In this document: positions 1-13,700 of the stretch, one piece after another | How the letters are laid out: each line of letters starts with the position of its first letter | Position numbering within the stretch: the first letter of the stretch is position 1 | Source: Labia minor | Lineage: Eukaryota > Arthropoda > Insecta > Dermaptera > Spongiphoridae | DNA length: 64,000 nt | Reading direction: 5' to 3' | Assembly: GCA_963082975.1 (NCBI GenBank) | Contig: OY720350.1 | Coordinates: 37,058,660 to 37,122,659 of the forward strand | Program-made: the position numbers and the translations under genes | The notes under the pieces: model-generated | The model's database searches: none | Told to the model about the DNA's origin: nothing | What the model saw: the letters and a program-made list of their open reading frames with translations, nothing else

Positions 1-165
1 GATATTGGTGGGAAGACCGATTGGAAAACGTCCGCTTGGAAAAAAACGCGTAGGAAGGGACGTAAGAGAGATGGAACAAGGGCTCAGGATAGGGACACTT
101 GGAGAAATGTGGTTGTTGCCGCTAAGAACTTTCGAGTATCTTTGAGCCACATAGGTAGATAGATA
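1..165 (+). mobile_element. LINE 3' fragment (endonuclease-RT type)
   Basis: The conceptual translation shows the tail typical of insect endonuclease/reverse transcriptase LINEs: a GRPIGKRPLG motif, followed in another frame by AQDRDTWRNVV. The same tail recurs at 1498-1675 and, inverted, near 4685-4757, so this is a dispersed repeat. The fragment is frameshifted and its 5' end lies outside the window. Confidence 0.6.
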
Positions 166-730
166 TAACATATACAATAATAATATATATAATTAATATA
201 GTGATTAAATTAAAATATATTTTTTATATAAGAACACAAAAAGAAATGAATGTTTTATGTAATATACTGATTGAAACAAAATGGATGAAAACCTTTTACT
301 ACTTTCAACCACCAAATACTATGTACCACTCGGGGGTACAGGGGGCGGAGCCCCCGTCTAGGTGTGAAGAGCGCCGAAGGCGCTCTGAGCAGCTAGTATT
401 TATATAAATATGAGTATTAAAAAAACTACGTTAGCAAAAAAAATTCCTCATTCCGAGAAATAGAAAAATGCAATCTTGTTCACAAAAAAAAATCATACTT
501 ATCGCTAGAGAGGGGTACAAGAGGTGTTTGCCATGGGCCATTTATTGTAGTACTACCTCTGCATAAAAGTAAATAAAATTCAAATTGAAATCATATGTAG
601 ATTATATTTTTAAACCTCCGCCAATGAGATTATTTCTCAATATAAATAAAAACAAAAATTATAAAAAAAGTCTTATAATTTCTTTTTTATTATATATTTA
701 AGAAGAAATAAGAAAATCTAGTTTCTGAAC
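166..730. other. 5' flank of the cyclase gene; two GC-rich hairpins
   Basis: I see no gene here. The sequence is AT-rich apart from 331-397, which carries two perfect back-to-back hairpins: GGGGGC/GCCCCC at 341-355 with a 3-nt loop, and AGAGCGCC/GGCGCTCT at 368-386 with a GAA loop. The promoter of the downstream gene should lie in this stretch, but no clear core element could be assigned. Confidence 0.5.
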
Positions 731-1984
731 ATGACTGAAAACAATCGAGTGTCTTTTGGAAGTGATATCTACTCGGCATGGAATATACAACCGAAACACA
801 CCTCCTTTGACGCAACTGGGGTATACATTTTCTTTCTATCTAATAAATTGCTTTATTCAATTTTTTATTTTTTATTTTACACTATAAAGCATCTAGATAC
901 ATTTAGCGCTTTTATATCAAGTTTTCATTATACCTGAAGGATTGGGAGAAGGCGAGAAGGGGAGGGGAGAAGGATTTTTTTCAATAGTTGAATAATAGTC
1001 ATGATAATGACAAATTTAAGTTCTATTGCATACACTAAAAAAATTCAAATCATGCTATTCTAATATTATCAGCAATTTTCTACATTGTAAGTAAAAATAA
1101 ATTCACTCTGGTGGTTCGGAGTGATTTCCGATGTTTATTCGTTCATTAGCTTTAAAATTTATTTTATATGTAAATCTGAGGTGAATTTGAAAATGTAGAA
1201 AAATGTAAATACTTAAATTCTGTAATCACGAAGGATAATAATATTCGAGAAGAATTTAAATCGAGATTGCAATCGGGTAACACCTGTTATCATGCAGTAA
1301 AGGGGCATTTCTCTTCAAAATTATTATCAAAAGGGATCAAAATTATAGGATTCTTCTCAGCATTTATGGGTCAAATAAAGATGAGATCACCGGTGAGAGA
1401 CTGTATAACGAGGAATTACATGACCTCTATGCATCTCCAGATATATGATTATAAAATCTAGAATGCTTCAATGAGCAGGGCACATGGGACAGAAAAGAAT
1501 GGCAAAAATTATATTGGTGGGGAGACCGATTGGGAAATGTGCTCTTGGAAGACCAAGGACGCGGTGGGTGGACAGTGTAGGAAGGAACGAGAGAGAGAGA
1601 GATGGGAGAGGGTAGGGGTTGGATGGTTGTGACTCAGGATAGGGTCACTTGGAGAAATGTGGTTGCTGCGGTACTAAAATAATTAGATTAATTAATTAAT
1701 TAATTTTTTTATATATAAATACATTTATATAATACACCCAACTACTACTACTAAAGGAATTTCAATAATTAATAGGTTATTTCATTTAAAATTTATAATC
1801 TATTTTCCAACCATATAAATTCAATTTATTATAAAATTTAATTTGATAATTAATTTCAAAAGAACTATTATTATTAATTTTATTTTAGGGTTTAGTTTAT
1901 AGTGGTGATAACGAAACCCCACCAAGTGAAGTTTCCTATAAAAATTTAGAAAAATATGTAAAAGGCAGGCAAAAAAATATAACA
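731..1984 (+). other. ADCY10: Cyclase exons 1-2 (N-terminal extension)
   Basis: Exons 731-820 and 1889-1984. Both are phase 0. Exon 2 has a good polypyrimidine acceptor and a GTAAGT donor. They encode 62 residues (MTENNRVSFG... and GLVYSGDNE...) ahead of the first cyclase domain. I do not recognise this extension in the vertebrate protein. The link to exon 3 rests on phase and on the absence of another start. Confidence 0.6.
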
Positions 1985-4900
1985 GTAAGTAAATATATTA
2001 TATCTGTTTGTATGTATATTAATAAGAGAAAAAAATAGAGAAAGAGGTGAAAGATCAATTTAACTTAAGAATTAAATTTTTTTTTTTAAACATCAACGAA
2101 TTGTCAAGTATTTAATGTTTATGAAATATTCCCCCTAATTCTTAGATAAATTAATAAAAATAAATGTCAAAGCTAAAATATTTCTTTAATTTTAGACAAA
2201 ATGTATTTTTCATAAAATTAGAAAGTAACTACAACTAATTAAACAACTCAAGTAACGATAAATTTAATTAAGAATTATTACATAATATTATATAACAATT
2301 TTTTTAAAAAAGTTTTATTTAACTTCCTTTGTAAGTTTGTTTGTCTGTGCTTGTTTTTATATGTGATTAAATAAATTTCCTCATATGCGTGATGATGATT
2401 GGCTCTATTATTGATATAAAAGATAAATTAACAAATTAGGAATAAAAATGCCTTTAGTTTAGTTATTCAATAAATAATTTAAAAAAATAAAAGTTAAAAT
2501 AAAATGTTATTTTTTAAATATACATTAATTTAAATTTAATAAATTAAAATTGTATTCTGTGTGAGTGTGCATGTCTGTGTATGTGTGCATGTAGACAAGA
2601 TTACGCAAAAACGGTTTTGCAGATACTGAAATTTGGTACATGGGCATTATTCAAAATTTGTAGTTTTCTATCCACTTTTGAGAAATGTAGCTCATCCGGA
2701 AGGGGGCCATTACCTACAATGTTATCATTTTTTTTTCCTCTAAATTAACCGTAAAAATAAAGATATTTGTTTGATAGTTTTTCACATAATTAAAAATTGT
2801 AAAAAAACTGCTATAGATAGAATTTCAGCTTGATTGAATCGCTGAAATTATCGGAATTATTTTTTTAACACTACTACAAATCACGCGCAAGCACGTGACG
2901 TGGTGCTATCAACAAAAAGCCAAACACGCGCTGGTTTAATAAATATTATTTATTAATTTTAATTTATATAATTTAATTAATTAAATTTAAATATAATATA
3001 TGTTATTTAATCCAATCCAAATTGCGAGATAGTCGAGTGGAGACACTCCAGATTTTTTATATTATCCTAAGACAGATACACAAATTAATTTTTCTTAATT
3101 TTAGTGAATTGCTTATTTGTTTAAATGATTCCACTTTGTGATTTATTTATTTATTTACTTATTCATTAGTACCTACTAAATTTTATTGTTTAGATTTGAA
3201 AATTTAAAGATCATTTCTATATGTAAATGCATTATTAATGAAAATGTAACTGACTAATTTCTAATGCATTGCCAGATGTCAATCGCCTGGGTTGTTTATA
3301 AGTTTTGCAAGGTTTCACGAGCCCTGCTCACGTAAACCCATTAAGGAACCACTTGGCATGCACGTTACAAATCTTAGAGTACAGTTTGACTGCATTACAA
3401 AGCCCTTCAGTCTTCTCTTTCATCCCTAATATAACCTTATTTATAAGAATTGGTCGAGTTATTGGATTATCTATTTTCATCGATTACCTTACAATTAGAA
3501 AAACAATGTTTTGTTTGGTGTACTCATTTCTTATTTTTCTTAATCTTTGAATTTTAAGGGACAAAAACATGGCAAATATAATTCTTTTCAAATACAACAG
3601 ATTGGTCATCTTTTATCAGATACATTGATGAAAATGATTCAACAAAAAACTTTGGAAGAGCAGATATTTGCAATCATTTTTGCATGTGACATGTCAGGTT
3701 TGTAAATTTTATAAAAAAAAATTGTATTTAATTTAAAATTAATAATAATTTATTTTTTTTGTAATTAATAAAATTAAAAAAAATATAATTTTTATGACTT
3801 TCCTGTAAAATATTTTTATTTATTAACCGATTGAATCTTAAATTGCATCGCATCAGCATTTTTGACTTTATTTATTATTATTTTTTCTGAGTGTAATTAT
3901 ATTTTACTTTCGCTTTCCTATATATATGTAGGATATAGTACAGGGGTGGGCACACTTGGTGATACTTAGAGCCATATTGAAAAATCGAAAATGTTTAAGA
4001 GCCAAATCAGAAAAAAAATTTACCTTTTTTTGCGTCATGACTTTAAATTTTTTAATTGAGCCACAATAAACTCAAAAAGAGCCACGGTTTGGCCACCGTT
4101 GTATAGTATATGTGTAGGATATATATACTTTCGCTTTGAATTCGAATTACTTATTTCATGATCCACCGAGTCCATAAAAACATAAACCCTCATAATGTTC
4201 TGGGTACATGCCGTCCTTGTAGCTCAAAAATTAAAAGGTATTCTGTATCTGTAATTCCTTATTCAAGAAAATATTTAATATCGGCTAACCGGAAGATACT
4301 TTACATAATGCTAATGGATTAAAAATCACATTTATGCTATTTTAAAATTCTATTCAGTATTTGAATCAGTATGACTATTTTTTTTTATTTTCAATTTATT
4401 TTCAAATATAAAAATCAATTAAATATAAAATTTAAATTTGGTATCAATTTAAGCTTTCAACTGCAAATTCAATATTAATTTGCAATATTGAATTGCAATA
4501 TTAATGGATGATTTACATCTGACATGACCTTTAGAGAGAATTATAGTACATATCCACTAACATATACATATACAAAGACATATAAATCATACTTACAGGC
4601 GATAATTCATATAACTCTTGAAGAGAAATGAGTTTAAAAGGATTATCTTAATTGAAAAACCATAATACTACAAGTCAACTAGAAACATCTTAACCCCACC
4701 AACCAAAATTCTCCAAGTGTCCACATCTCCAACCACTCCCTTTCCTCTCCAAAGTCCCTTGCATCTAGTATTTTTACCGACCGACGATAGTAAGGGAGGT
4801 ATTGTTTTCACACCAAATTTCACATGTGGAGATTTTTACATATCTCCACGAATTAAGCATTTTCTTAACAGAAAAAAGTATTTTTAGCATGATGTCTGTC

Positions 4901-7668
4901 CGTCCCTCCGTCCGTCCGTCTGTCCGTCCGTCCGTATAGATGTGTACAGCTTGAACAGCTCAACGGATTTTGATGAAATTTGGTATATTTACTTAATACA
5001 TCAATATGATGAATTGATCAACTTTTGGTGCAAATCCGGAAACCGAAAGTGGTAGTATTAGCGATCGACGATAGGAAGGGAAGGGTTATTTTCACACCAA
5101 ATTTCACATAAGAAGATTTTTTACATATCACCATGAATCATGCACTTTGTATTGGTTTTATCCTCGAGAAAAATCATCTTTATTAGTTTTTTCTTAATTT
5201 AAAATTATATGACGTCATCCAGCCATTCATGACGTCACAGCCTGGTCTTACATATATATTATAAATAAAATAAAATTAAAAATATTTATGTTATATCCAT
5301 ATCAGTTTTTTATTACATTAATAGATATATTAAAATTATTTAAAATTGTTTCGGTAGCTGGAAATTAATTTACTTCAAACCGTCGGTCGGTTCGGACCTG
5401 GCCACAGGTCAACTTATTAATTTATTTTCTCATAAATCAATTTTCTTCACTTTTTCTAGCCACACTTACCGCTTTTTACAATTTATATGGATATGTTATA
5501 TACTTTTTTATGAAACTTTTTTATATTGAATTTTAAAATTGTATAAAAGATTAATATAATTTATGTCATAGTTATATAAACTTTATATATTTTGAAAAAT
5601 ATCAATTTTTTTAGGATTCCATATAATTGCTGAAAAATTTCAATTAAACGAATCCGGAGGAGTGTTTCGATTGACAGCCTGTCTTAATAATTTTTTAGGT
5701 TCTTTAATTGAAATTATTTATCACTATAAAGGAGATGTATTAAAAATTTCAGGTTTGTGTAAAAAATAATAATCAATACTTGAGATTTAATCACTTTGCT
5801 TAACTATGAATTGCTATTTCTATTGACATTTCTATCTAGCTTAGAATTGTATTAAATATTTATTAAAACAATTTTCTTCTTCAATTTATTTGGTTACAAA
5901 ATTAGTACTTAATACTTTTGAAATAATTGTTGTTTTATCTTTAAATAATATTTTTTATTCTTTTTATTTTTTTTTTACTTTTTGATGTATACATGGTAAC
6001 TTTTATAGCTATTGAAAAAAGTACCCGGACTTAGCATATTATTTCTTTCTATGTAAATCAAATATAATTAAAATATAATTTTTAAATGTCAAAATTTTAG
6101 AAATATTTGAAGTGAATAAAAAAATGAAAAATGAAATAAAAATTTTATTTACCTTTTTTACTAATTTTAAATAAATTTTATTTTCATTCATATTTTCAAT
6201 ATGATAGTCAATAACAGTGAATCTTTACTTTGTAGAGAAATTACAAATTTTTTAAAAAATTAGCCCTCGACACTAGCCCTACCACTCGGCATAAAGTTTT
6301 TTAATGATCTTATTTTTCATTATTGCATGTATGGTGAAATATTAAATTAAAATTAACTATTGATTATTAAAAAAAATATATATAACTTTTTATTTTATTT
6401 ATTAAAACTTTATAAATTTCAGGAGATTCGTTAATGGCCATGTGGCAACTGGATCAAAATCAATCAATGGAACAAATTTTACACAAAGCGATTGAATGCT
6501 CTTTGTATATACAAAAAAACTTAGGGAAATTTCATACTGATGTTGAAAATGAACTCAAAGGTTTCTATTGGTTAATCATAAATTTAAATTTTATATAATT
6601 TTTATATTATTATAAAATAAATATTATCTTATTTATTGGTATCCTATTTCTGTTTGAACTTGGTTTTAATTAATATTAAAATTAAATATATATAATTTGT
6701 TTTTTTATGATATTCCAAAAGAAAATACTGTAGCAAAATGAATAGCATTACATTTATAAGAATAAACAAAAATTTTTTAACTCTATATCGGTGTAAAATT
6801 AGAAAAGAATTTATCATCCTTATAAAAAGAAAAACAGTTTACCCTTCTAAAATTAACCGAAAAATGGTCAATTTCTTTAATTTCAGTGTGGAAAGGCATA
6901 AATCAAGAAAAAAACCAGAGCCTGGATAGCTCAGTCGGTAGAGCATTAGACTTTTAATCTAAGGGTCCAGGGTTCAAGTCCCTGTTCGGGCGATCTTTTT
7001 TTTCAAATTATCATTATCTATGATTTATTTGACATATAAAGAGAAGTTACTAAATCAAATCATTCAAATACTACAACGTTTATGTATATAAATATTTCTT
7101 TTATTGGGACAAAAACAAATTTATTTTACTTATAAAAAGAAAATCAATTTGCCCTTCGGAAATTATATGAAATTAGCTGGAGTGTCTCCACTCGACTATC
7201 TCGCAATTTGAATTGGATTAAATAACATAATATATTATATTTAAATTAAATTTAATTAATTATAAATTATAAATAATAAATATTAAATAATAAATATTAA
7301 ACCAGCGCATGTTTGGCTTTTTGTTGATGGCACCACGTCACATGTTGGCGCGTGAGATTTGCAGTGTTAAAAATTTAATTCTGGTAATTTCAGCGAATCA
7401 ATCAAGCTGAAATTCTATATATAGCAGTTTTATACAATTATTAATCATGTGAAAAATTATCAAACATATATCTTTATTTTTACGGTCACTTTAGAGGAAA
7501 AAAAATCAAAACGTTGTAGGTAATGACCCTCTTCCGGTTGAGCTACATTTCTCAAAAGTTGATAGAAAACTATGAATTTTGAATAATGTCCATGTACCAA
7601 ATTTCATCATTCTAGCTCAAACCGTTTTTGCGTAATCTTGCCTACATACATACACACATACACACATA

Positions 7669-7700
<32 letters not shown>

Positions 7701-10700
7701 GACATTTTTCTCAACCTTAGTGAAAATGATTCAGGAACCTTCAAAACGTATAAAAACATCAAAATCTCAACATCGAAAATTTTCGTGATCGCAATACTAT
7801 CTCTGGCGAGATAGTAAAAAGGTTAATTTCTTTAATTTCAGTGTGAAAAGGCATAAATCAAAAATAAATCAGAGCCTGGATAGCTCAGTCGGTAGAGCAT
7901 TAGACTTTTAATCTAAGGGTCCAGGGTTCAAGTCCCTGTTCGGGCGAATTCTTTTTTTTAAATTATCATCATTTATGAAGAATATATAAATTCAACTTAA
8001 TTGAATTAATTCACTAAATATAATACTTTTTTTAAATAATTAATATTCAGTAAATTTTAATGTAATTCAATTAAATCCAATTTATTCAATATTTTTTCCT
8101 CATAACTTAAACTTTTTTGGCTTAAAACAATTTTTATAATAATCTCAAATTTTTCACAAGAAAGAATTTTGAAGGATAACGTAGATTTAAATATAAATTT
8201 TTTTATTGTTTATAAAGTACAGGGGCGGATTAAGGCCTAGGCAACCAAGGCACATGCCTAGGGCACGAAAATTTTTGTACATGTATATTATTTTCGCTTT
8301 TTTTTTCTTGGAATCTGATAATTAAATTTGGCTCTTAAACATTTTCGATTTTTCAATATGGCTCTAATATAATTTGGCGATTGAGGTTATATATATGTCT
8401 GTTTATAAATGATGATAAATGCATATACAAGTTTATAACAATTTTTAAAATATACATTTTAACACTTTTCTTTATTTTAGTAAAAATTGGCATCTCAGCT
8501 GGAAATATTATTATTCGTTTGTTAGGCACAGCAGATTTTGGCAGATCTTTATTTGTTATTGGTCAACCTATAATTGATGCAAAATATGCTGAGATGCTTT
8601 GTAGTAGTGGAGATGTTATTATCAGCGCTTCTGCTTGGGCACTTTGTACTTCTTTCCTTTACAAATATGAGGAATTAAACTCTCACTTTATCAAAGTAAT
8701 AATTATATATAGGATATTTGAAAAGTTAACTCCAGGAGGTTTTATGTAGTTTAATAAGATTTTTATTTCGAAGTTTCGACTTTCATTTTGGCGTCATTTT
8801 CAAGGAAGTTTGGGAGAGGAAATTTTGAGATTTCTGCCTCATATACACGTCTAAATTCAAATCTTACACTACATGAAAACAATCTGGATTTAACTTTCCT
8901 TAATATATAATATAATAATTATCCTTAATTAATTATCCCTACTAAAATAAAGCTAAAATTTTGCATAACTGAGCAAAAAATAAAATCTAAAAATTCCAAT
9001 AATATAAAAAAATAATACAATACATAAATTCTTGAAAAATTTTAAAAATATTTCCTTTTTTGCTAGGTATTACAAATAATATCATCGGATGAAATTAAAA
9101 ATGATTTTCCCAAAAAGTTGTCTACAAAAGGTATGATTTTTTTTAATAATCATTCATTGATATTTATTATATTTATATAAAAAATATTAAAGAATATATA
9201 TATATATATATCATTACTATCAGATTTATCAGGGATATAATCACGTATTTTTGTTAACCTCGGGCTATTGTCCAGTACCGACGTGTGCCGGTCTCAGGAT
9301 TCTTCGGAGCTCCATAGCAATGCAGTGAGTACAAAACCACCCAATCTATCAACCCAAAATCATGATATTAACCCTTGGTCACACAGACTAAGACCCAGAA
9401 TCCCAAAAATATTCCCACCTAGATAATCTCTTGAAAATGGCGCCAAAATGGGTGCCGAAACGTCGAGAAAACAATCTCACAAAAATACGTGATTATATCC
9501 CTGATAAATCTGATAGTAATAATAACAATAACATTCACGGAAACCTAAACCAACATATATATAGTGGCGGAGTAAGGGTAAAGTGGGCTCTAGGCAACAT
9601 TGTTTTAGTTTTTTTTAGCGAGCCCACCGTGTAGACTTATAAATTATCGAATTCGGGTCCTAGGCACGTAATTTTCGGGCCCCCAAAAATTACGGGCCCT
9701 AGGCAAGCGCTGTATATATATATAATGCACAAATACGTGTATAAAACTTACTAATAAATTCTTCATTTTAATTTAATTTATTTTAGGTGATGATAATCAA
9801 TTTTTATTTACTTATCCGAGACCAATTGATGGTGGTTTTGTCTCAGGTTAGTATAAGTTAATAATTAATATATTAATATAAAAAAATGAAATATTTAATA
9901 AAATAAATATAAAATCATCAGTTGAAATATTTCATTTTTAAGATATTCCTTAATTTTTAAAGGTAGTATTAAAATCAATACTATTTTATAGAACTCAGAA
10001 AAAATCTTGATGATATTCCAGAACCTGATATACTATATGAATATAATTCATTTATATTACCGTTTATTTTAAAACAAGTATAATATTTGTATATACATTA
10101 TCATATTATAGATTAATTATTTTATTATTTATCAGTATCAATTGATTATTTATTTAGATTCGAGCAAATCGAGCTCTTGATATTGTTTCTGAAATGTGTT
10201 ACGTCACAATTGTAATAATTCGTGTACAACTAAATTCGGATGTGGATTTAAGGACGTTTTTAAATTTATGTAATGAAACGTTCACACTTATCTCAAGGTT
10301 ATCATTTATCATTTATAATAATAATAATTAAGATAATTTTTTTAAATATTACTCTCAAGTTAAATTGAAGGGAGGTGCTGCTATCTAGGGGAATATGAGG
10401 ATAGAAGGAAAATTTAGTTAATTGAAAATTGATCTTGTTTCCCGATATCTTTTTGTGTTATTTTGTCGTTAATGATTATCACTCACTTTTGTGGTATTTT
10501 TGTTTATATTTGTTTATGTCAATTTAGAATTTATTTTATAATTTTTTGGATTATCTGAATTTATTTTTTTTATAATTATTTGTTACCGTTCAGTTCGGTT
10601 TGGATATAGAAAAATTATTTAATTAATTAATTTTTTAATTTTCATATATCCAAACTGAGAATTGAAAAGAAACCCAGAAAATTAGTGGATCCCTCTGCTG

Positions 10701-13700
10701 GCTAAATAAATAAAATATGGTAGCTAAATAGAATGTAAATAGATTTATATGCAAATTTTAATAATTTTTATCTTGTAAACTAGAAGAGCCCGAGAAATAT
10801 TGTATAAGGAATGCTTCTTTGGAATTAAAATAGGAATCCACTGGCAAAGTTTCATCCAAATCCCTGAAGCTTCCCGTTTTGTAAACAATTACCAAATAAA
10901 TAAATTAATTTATAAATTCACAATGTGTTTAAACCAAGTTCATCATTGATTAATACATGTTGATGTTTAGTTTTAGTTTTATAAATATTTTATGTATATA
11001 TATTATTATAAATATAGTATTATAATATATTTTTAAATAAAATTTCATTTCAAAAAATATATAAAAAGAACAAAAGAAAAATTTGTATTTTTTAATGATT
11101 TCAGACAAATGAAAGCATTGACTTCATGCCTGACAAGAAGTTATAATTATGACAACGATATATTATTTTTTATTGTATTTGGGCTGAAGGGTTATTTAGG
11201 TCCACCACCTACAATGGCTGCATTAAGGAGTTCATATCAAATTTATAAAGAATTATTAATGATCAAGAATATTAAATCAGTGTCAGTTGCTATATCATCA
11301 GGTAATGAAAGCACTAATGACATTAATTTTAAATATAAATATAATTAGTATATATATATATATATATACTATTTTTGCTAGTATCAGATTAGATTAAATT
11401 AAAGATTTATATATGATATTGAAACTTTGAGAATACTATCACAGTTTCTAATAGCGAAATATATGTTGAAACACTTCCATACTAAAGAACATGTCAATAG
11501 TTAATTTAGCTTTACATAAGTAAATTAATCTTGTTATTAATGAAGCGTATAAGACTAAAGGGTATTTTCTCATCTTGTACCAATTTATCAATAAATTCTT
11601 GACTAGTACTGTCAATGAATTTTTAATAACAAATAAATTTGAGACAATAATTTGTATAAATTATTCGCTAGTAAAATCTCTTCTCTTAATAAATGATGAT
11701 AATATTGAAATTTTTATATTAAAAAATGTACTACTTTTCATTTTATGTAGTTGAAATAGTTAAGATTGTTTCAGAAACTTGTTGAAACATTTTTGTTTTA
11801 TTTGTATATGCTGAGAATATTAAATTTAAAATGATAAATAAACATTTAATAAAGATTAGATAAACGGTCATCCTGGAAGTTCGAAAGCTTTCTATGTCTA
11901 CCACTTTGAATGAAACACAGGTTTTTGAATAACAAAATATTTTCTTTTTCAACGTAGTCTCCTTTGAGCTCTATTCACTTCCAAAACGTTTCTCTAATTT
12001 TTTTATCCCTTCCAAAATATAAGATTTGTTGAGGACATCAAAATAGGTATTTGTGTCTATTCACCTCGAAAATTCCACTGTTTTGACTTCGGTTTGGTCT
12101 TTGGTTTGATATGGTGAATCTGCGCAAAAACTCGCCCATATTAAGGTTAAACAACGCCAAACATTAATGAAATTCCCTTTTTTCATTTTTTCCCAGTTTG
12201 CTATTAATGGATGTCAAACAAAAACTAAAAGACCCAGCTGGTTCAAATTTCGACAGGAGTCAGCTGATAATTGCCTGCTGATAGGAGCAGTGTTGCCATT
12301 TCATTTAAGAGACGAGTAATTTAAAAATTACGAACTTATTGACCTGCTCTCGTACAATTACTATTATTTGATATTCTTAACATCGTGCATATTTATGTAC
12401 AAAACTTAATAGAGAATATATAGAAAGCTTTCTAATATGTTCTGTACACAATAATGTCTGTTAAGGAAAACTTTAAGAAAAATTCATATTCTGTAAAAGC
12501 TGTTATTTAATGTACTAACTATCCTTGCTCCAGCCACTTCAGACAGATAATAGGATCCTATTTATTCCCTAATAATTTCTACACGGATTTATTAACATAT
12601 CCTCGTATATAAGTACCACCTAAGAAGTGTTTCTTTCTTTATTATTATTAAAAATAGATCACAATTAAATGACCTCTGTTTTAAAATATTTTAATAAATT
12701 AATTTTATCTTTTTAATTTAAAAAACAAAAATTCTTCAATTTCTTTTATTGAGGTATACTCTACTGCGGATTGATGGGTCATCCAGAACGAAAAGAATAT
12801 TCCGTAATCGGTTTTCCAGTATTAAAAGCAAGAAAAATGATGTTGACTTTCCCCTCATGTGTCATATGTGATCGGGCTACCTATCAAAATTCCCGATTAC
12901 CTGAGAAAAGATTTACAAAAAGGGTTTGTAGCGTAGAACATGGTATAAAACTTTCAGGAATTTATTATTCATATGAAGAAGTGGATAAGTAAGTAATTAT
13001 TATCAAATTAGTTAAAAGATATCCAAATTTATTTCCTATATATTATAGTGATATAGATGTTGACGAAGAAGATGTTCCACTATTTGATAGACAAGATGAA
13101 ATGAAAGAATTCAAGTTATTAATTGAACGTCATTCGAAAGTTGGAATAATCCTCTATGGAGAAGAAGGTAGTGGAAAATCACGACTCTTAGAGGAATTTT
13201 CGGGGGTATTAGAACAAAGAAATAAAACTACAATAAGGATATCCATTCAGACTTCTATTTTCAACGCACCATTTAGTGCAATCAAATATATTTTTGATAA
13301 AGTAAGATTTAGGCTTTACTGTCATCATAATATAATTAAAGTACCTGAAACACCGAGCTCTCGCTCGACCCTTTAAAAAATATTGATATACAATTCTTTA
13401 ATTATTTATTACAATTATTAAATGTTACATCATTTCATCAATCTGATTATAATGAATGGAACTTGGGCTCCTCAATAATAATAAACAATATTAATAAAAT
13501 TTAAATAATATTTTATTGAAAAAATATTAAAAATTATAAAACTATCTAAAAATTAATTAATAAAAGAACAATGAATAAATAAATATGAATTAGTAATTTA
13601 ATAAAAAATAAACACGAAAATAGATAAAGAAAAAAAAAATAAAATTAACTAAGTAATAAAAATTTATAAGAATTAACAAAAAATTAAACGACAAAACAGC

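Larger units (their letters stand above)
6708..8010. repeat. Segmental duplication: two tRNA-Lys modules around a B element
   Basis: This block (tRNA module, AT-rich spacer, B element, second tRNA module) is repeated in the same orientation at about 23575-24870, with the same flanks (AGTGTGG... before and TTATCATTATCTATGATTT after each tRNA). A third, single module lies at about 26786-27200. All three are in different introns of the cyclase gene. Confidence 0.75.
3559..9846 (+). other. ADCY10: Cyclase exons 3-8 (C1 catalytic domain and linker)
   Basis: Exons 3559-3697, 5615-5752, 6423-6560, 8481-8695, 9067-9130 and 9787-9846. Exon 3 ends and exon 4 begins within the motif FACDMSGFHIIAEKF, equivalent to human FVDISGFTAMTEKF. 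Exons 4 and 5 join in GDVLKISGDSLMAMW, which has the second metal Asp. Exon 6 carries VKIGISAG and VIGQPIIDAKYAEM. Several introns interrupt the GT of a Gly codon (phase 1). Confidence 0.9.

Noticed and set aside
4905-4940. Short tandem CCGT/CTGT units (and similar CGGACAGA arrays at 29.9, 39.0 and 48.5 kb) as a CRISPR-like array
   Set aside because: There are no unique spacers; they are minisatellites inside family A elements.
11743-11952. 69-codon minus-strand frame as a gene
   Set aside because: It partly reads a decayed mariner transposase in the wrong frame.
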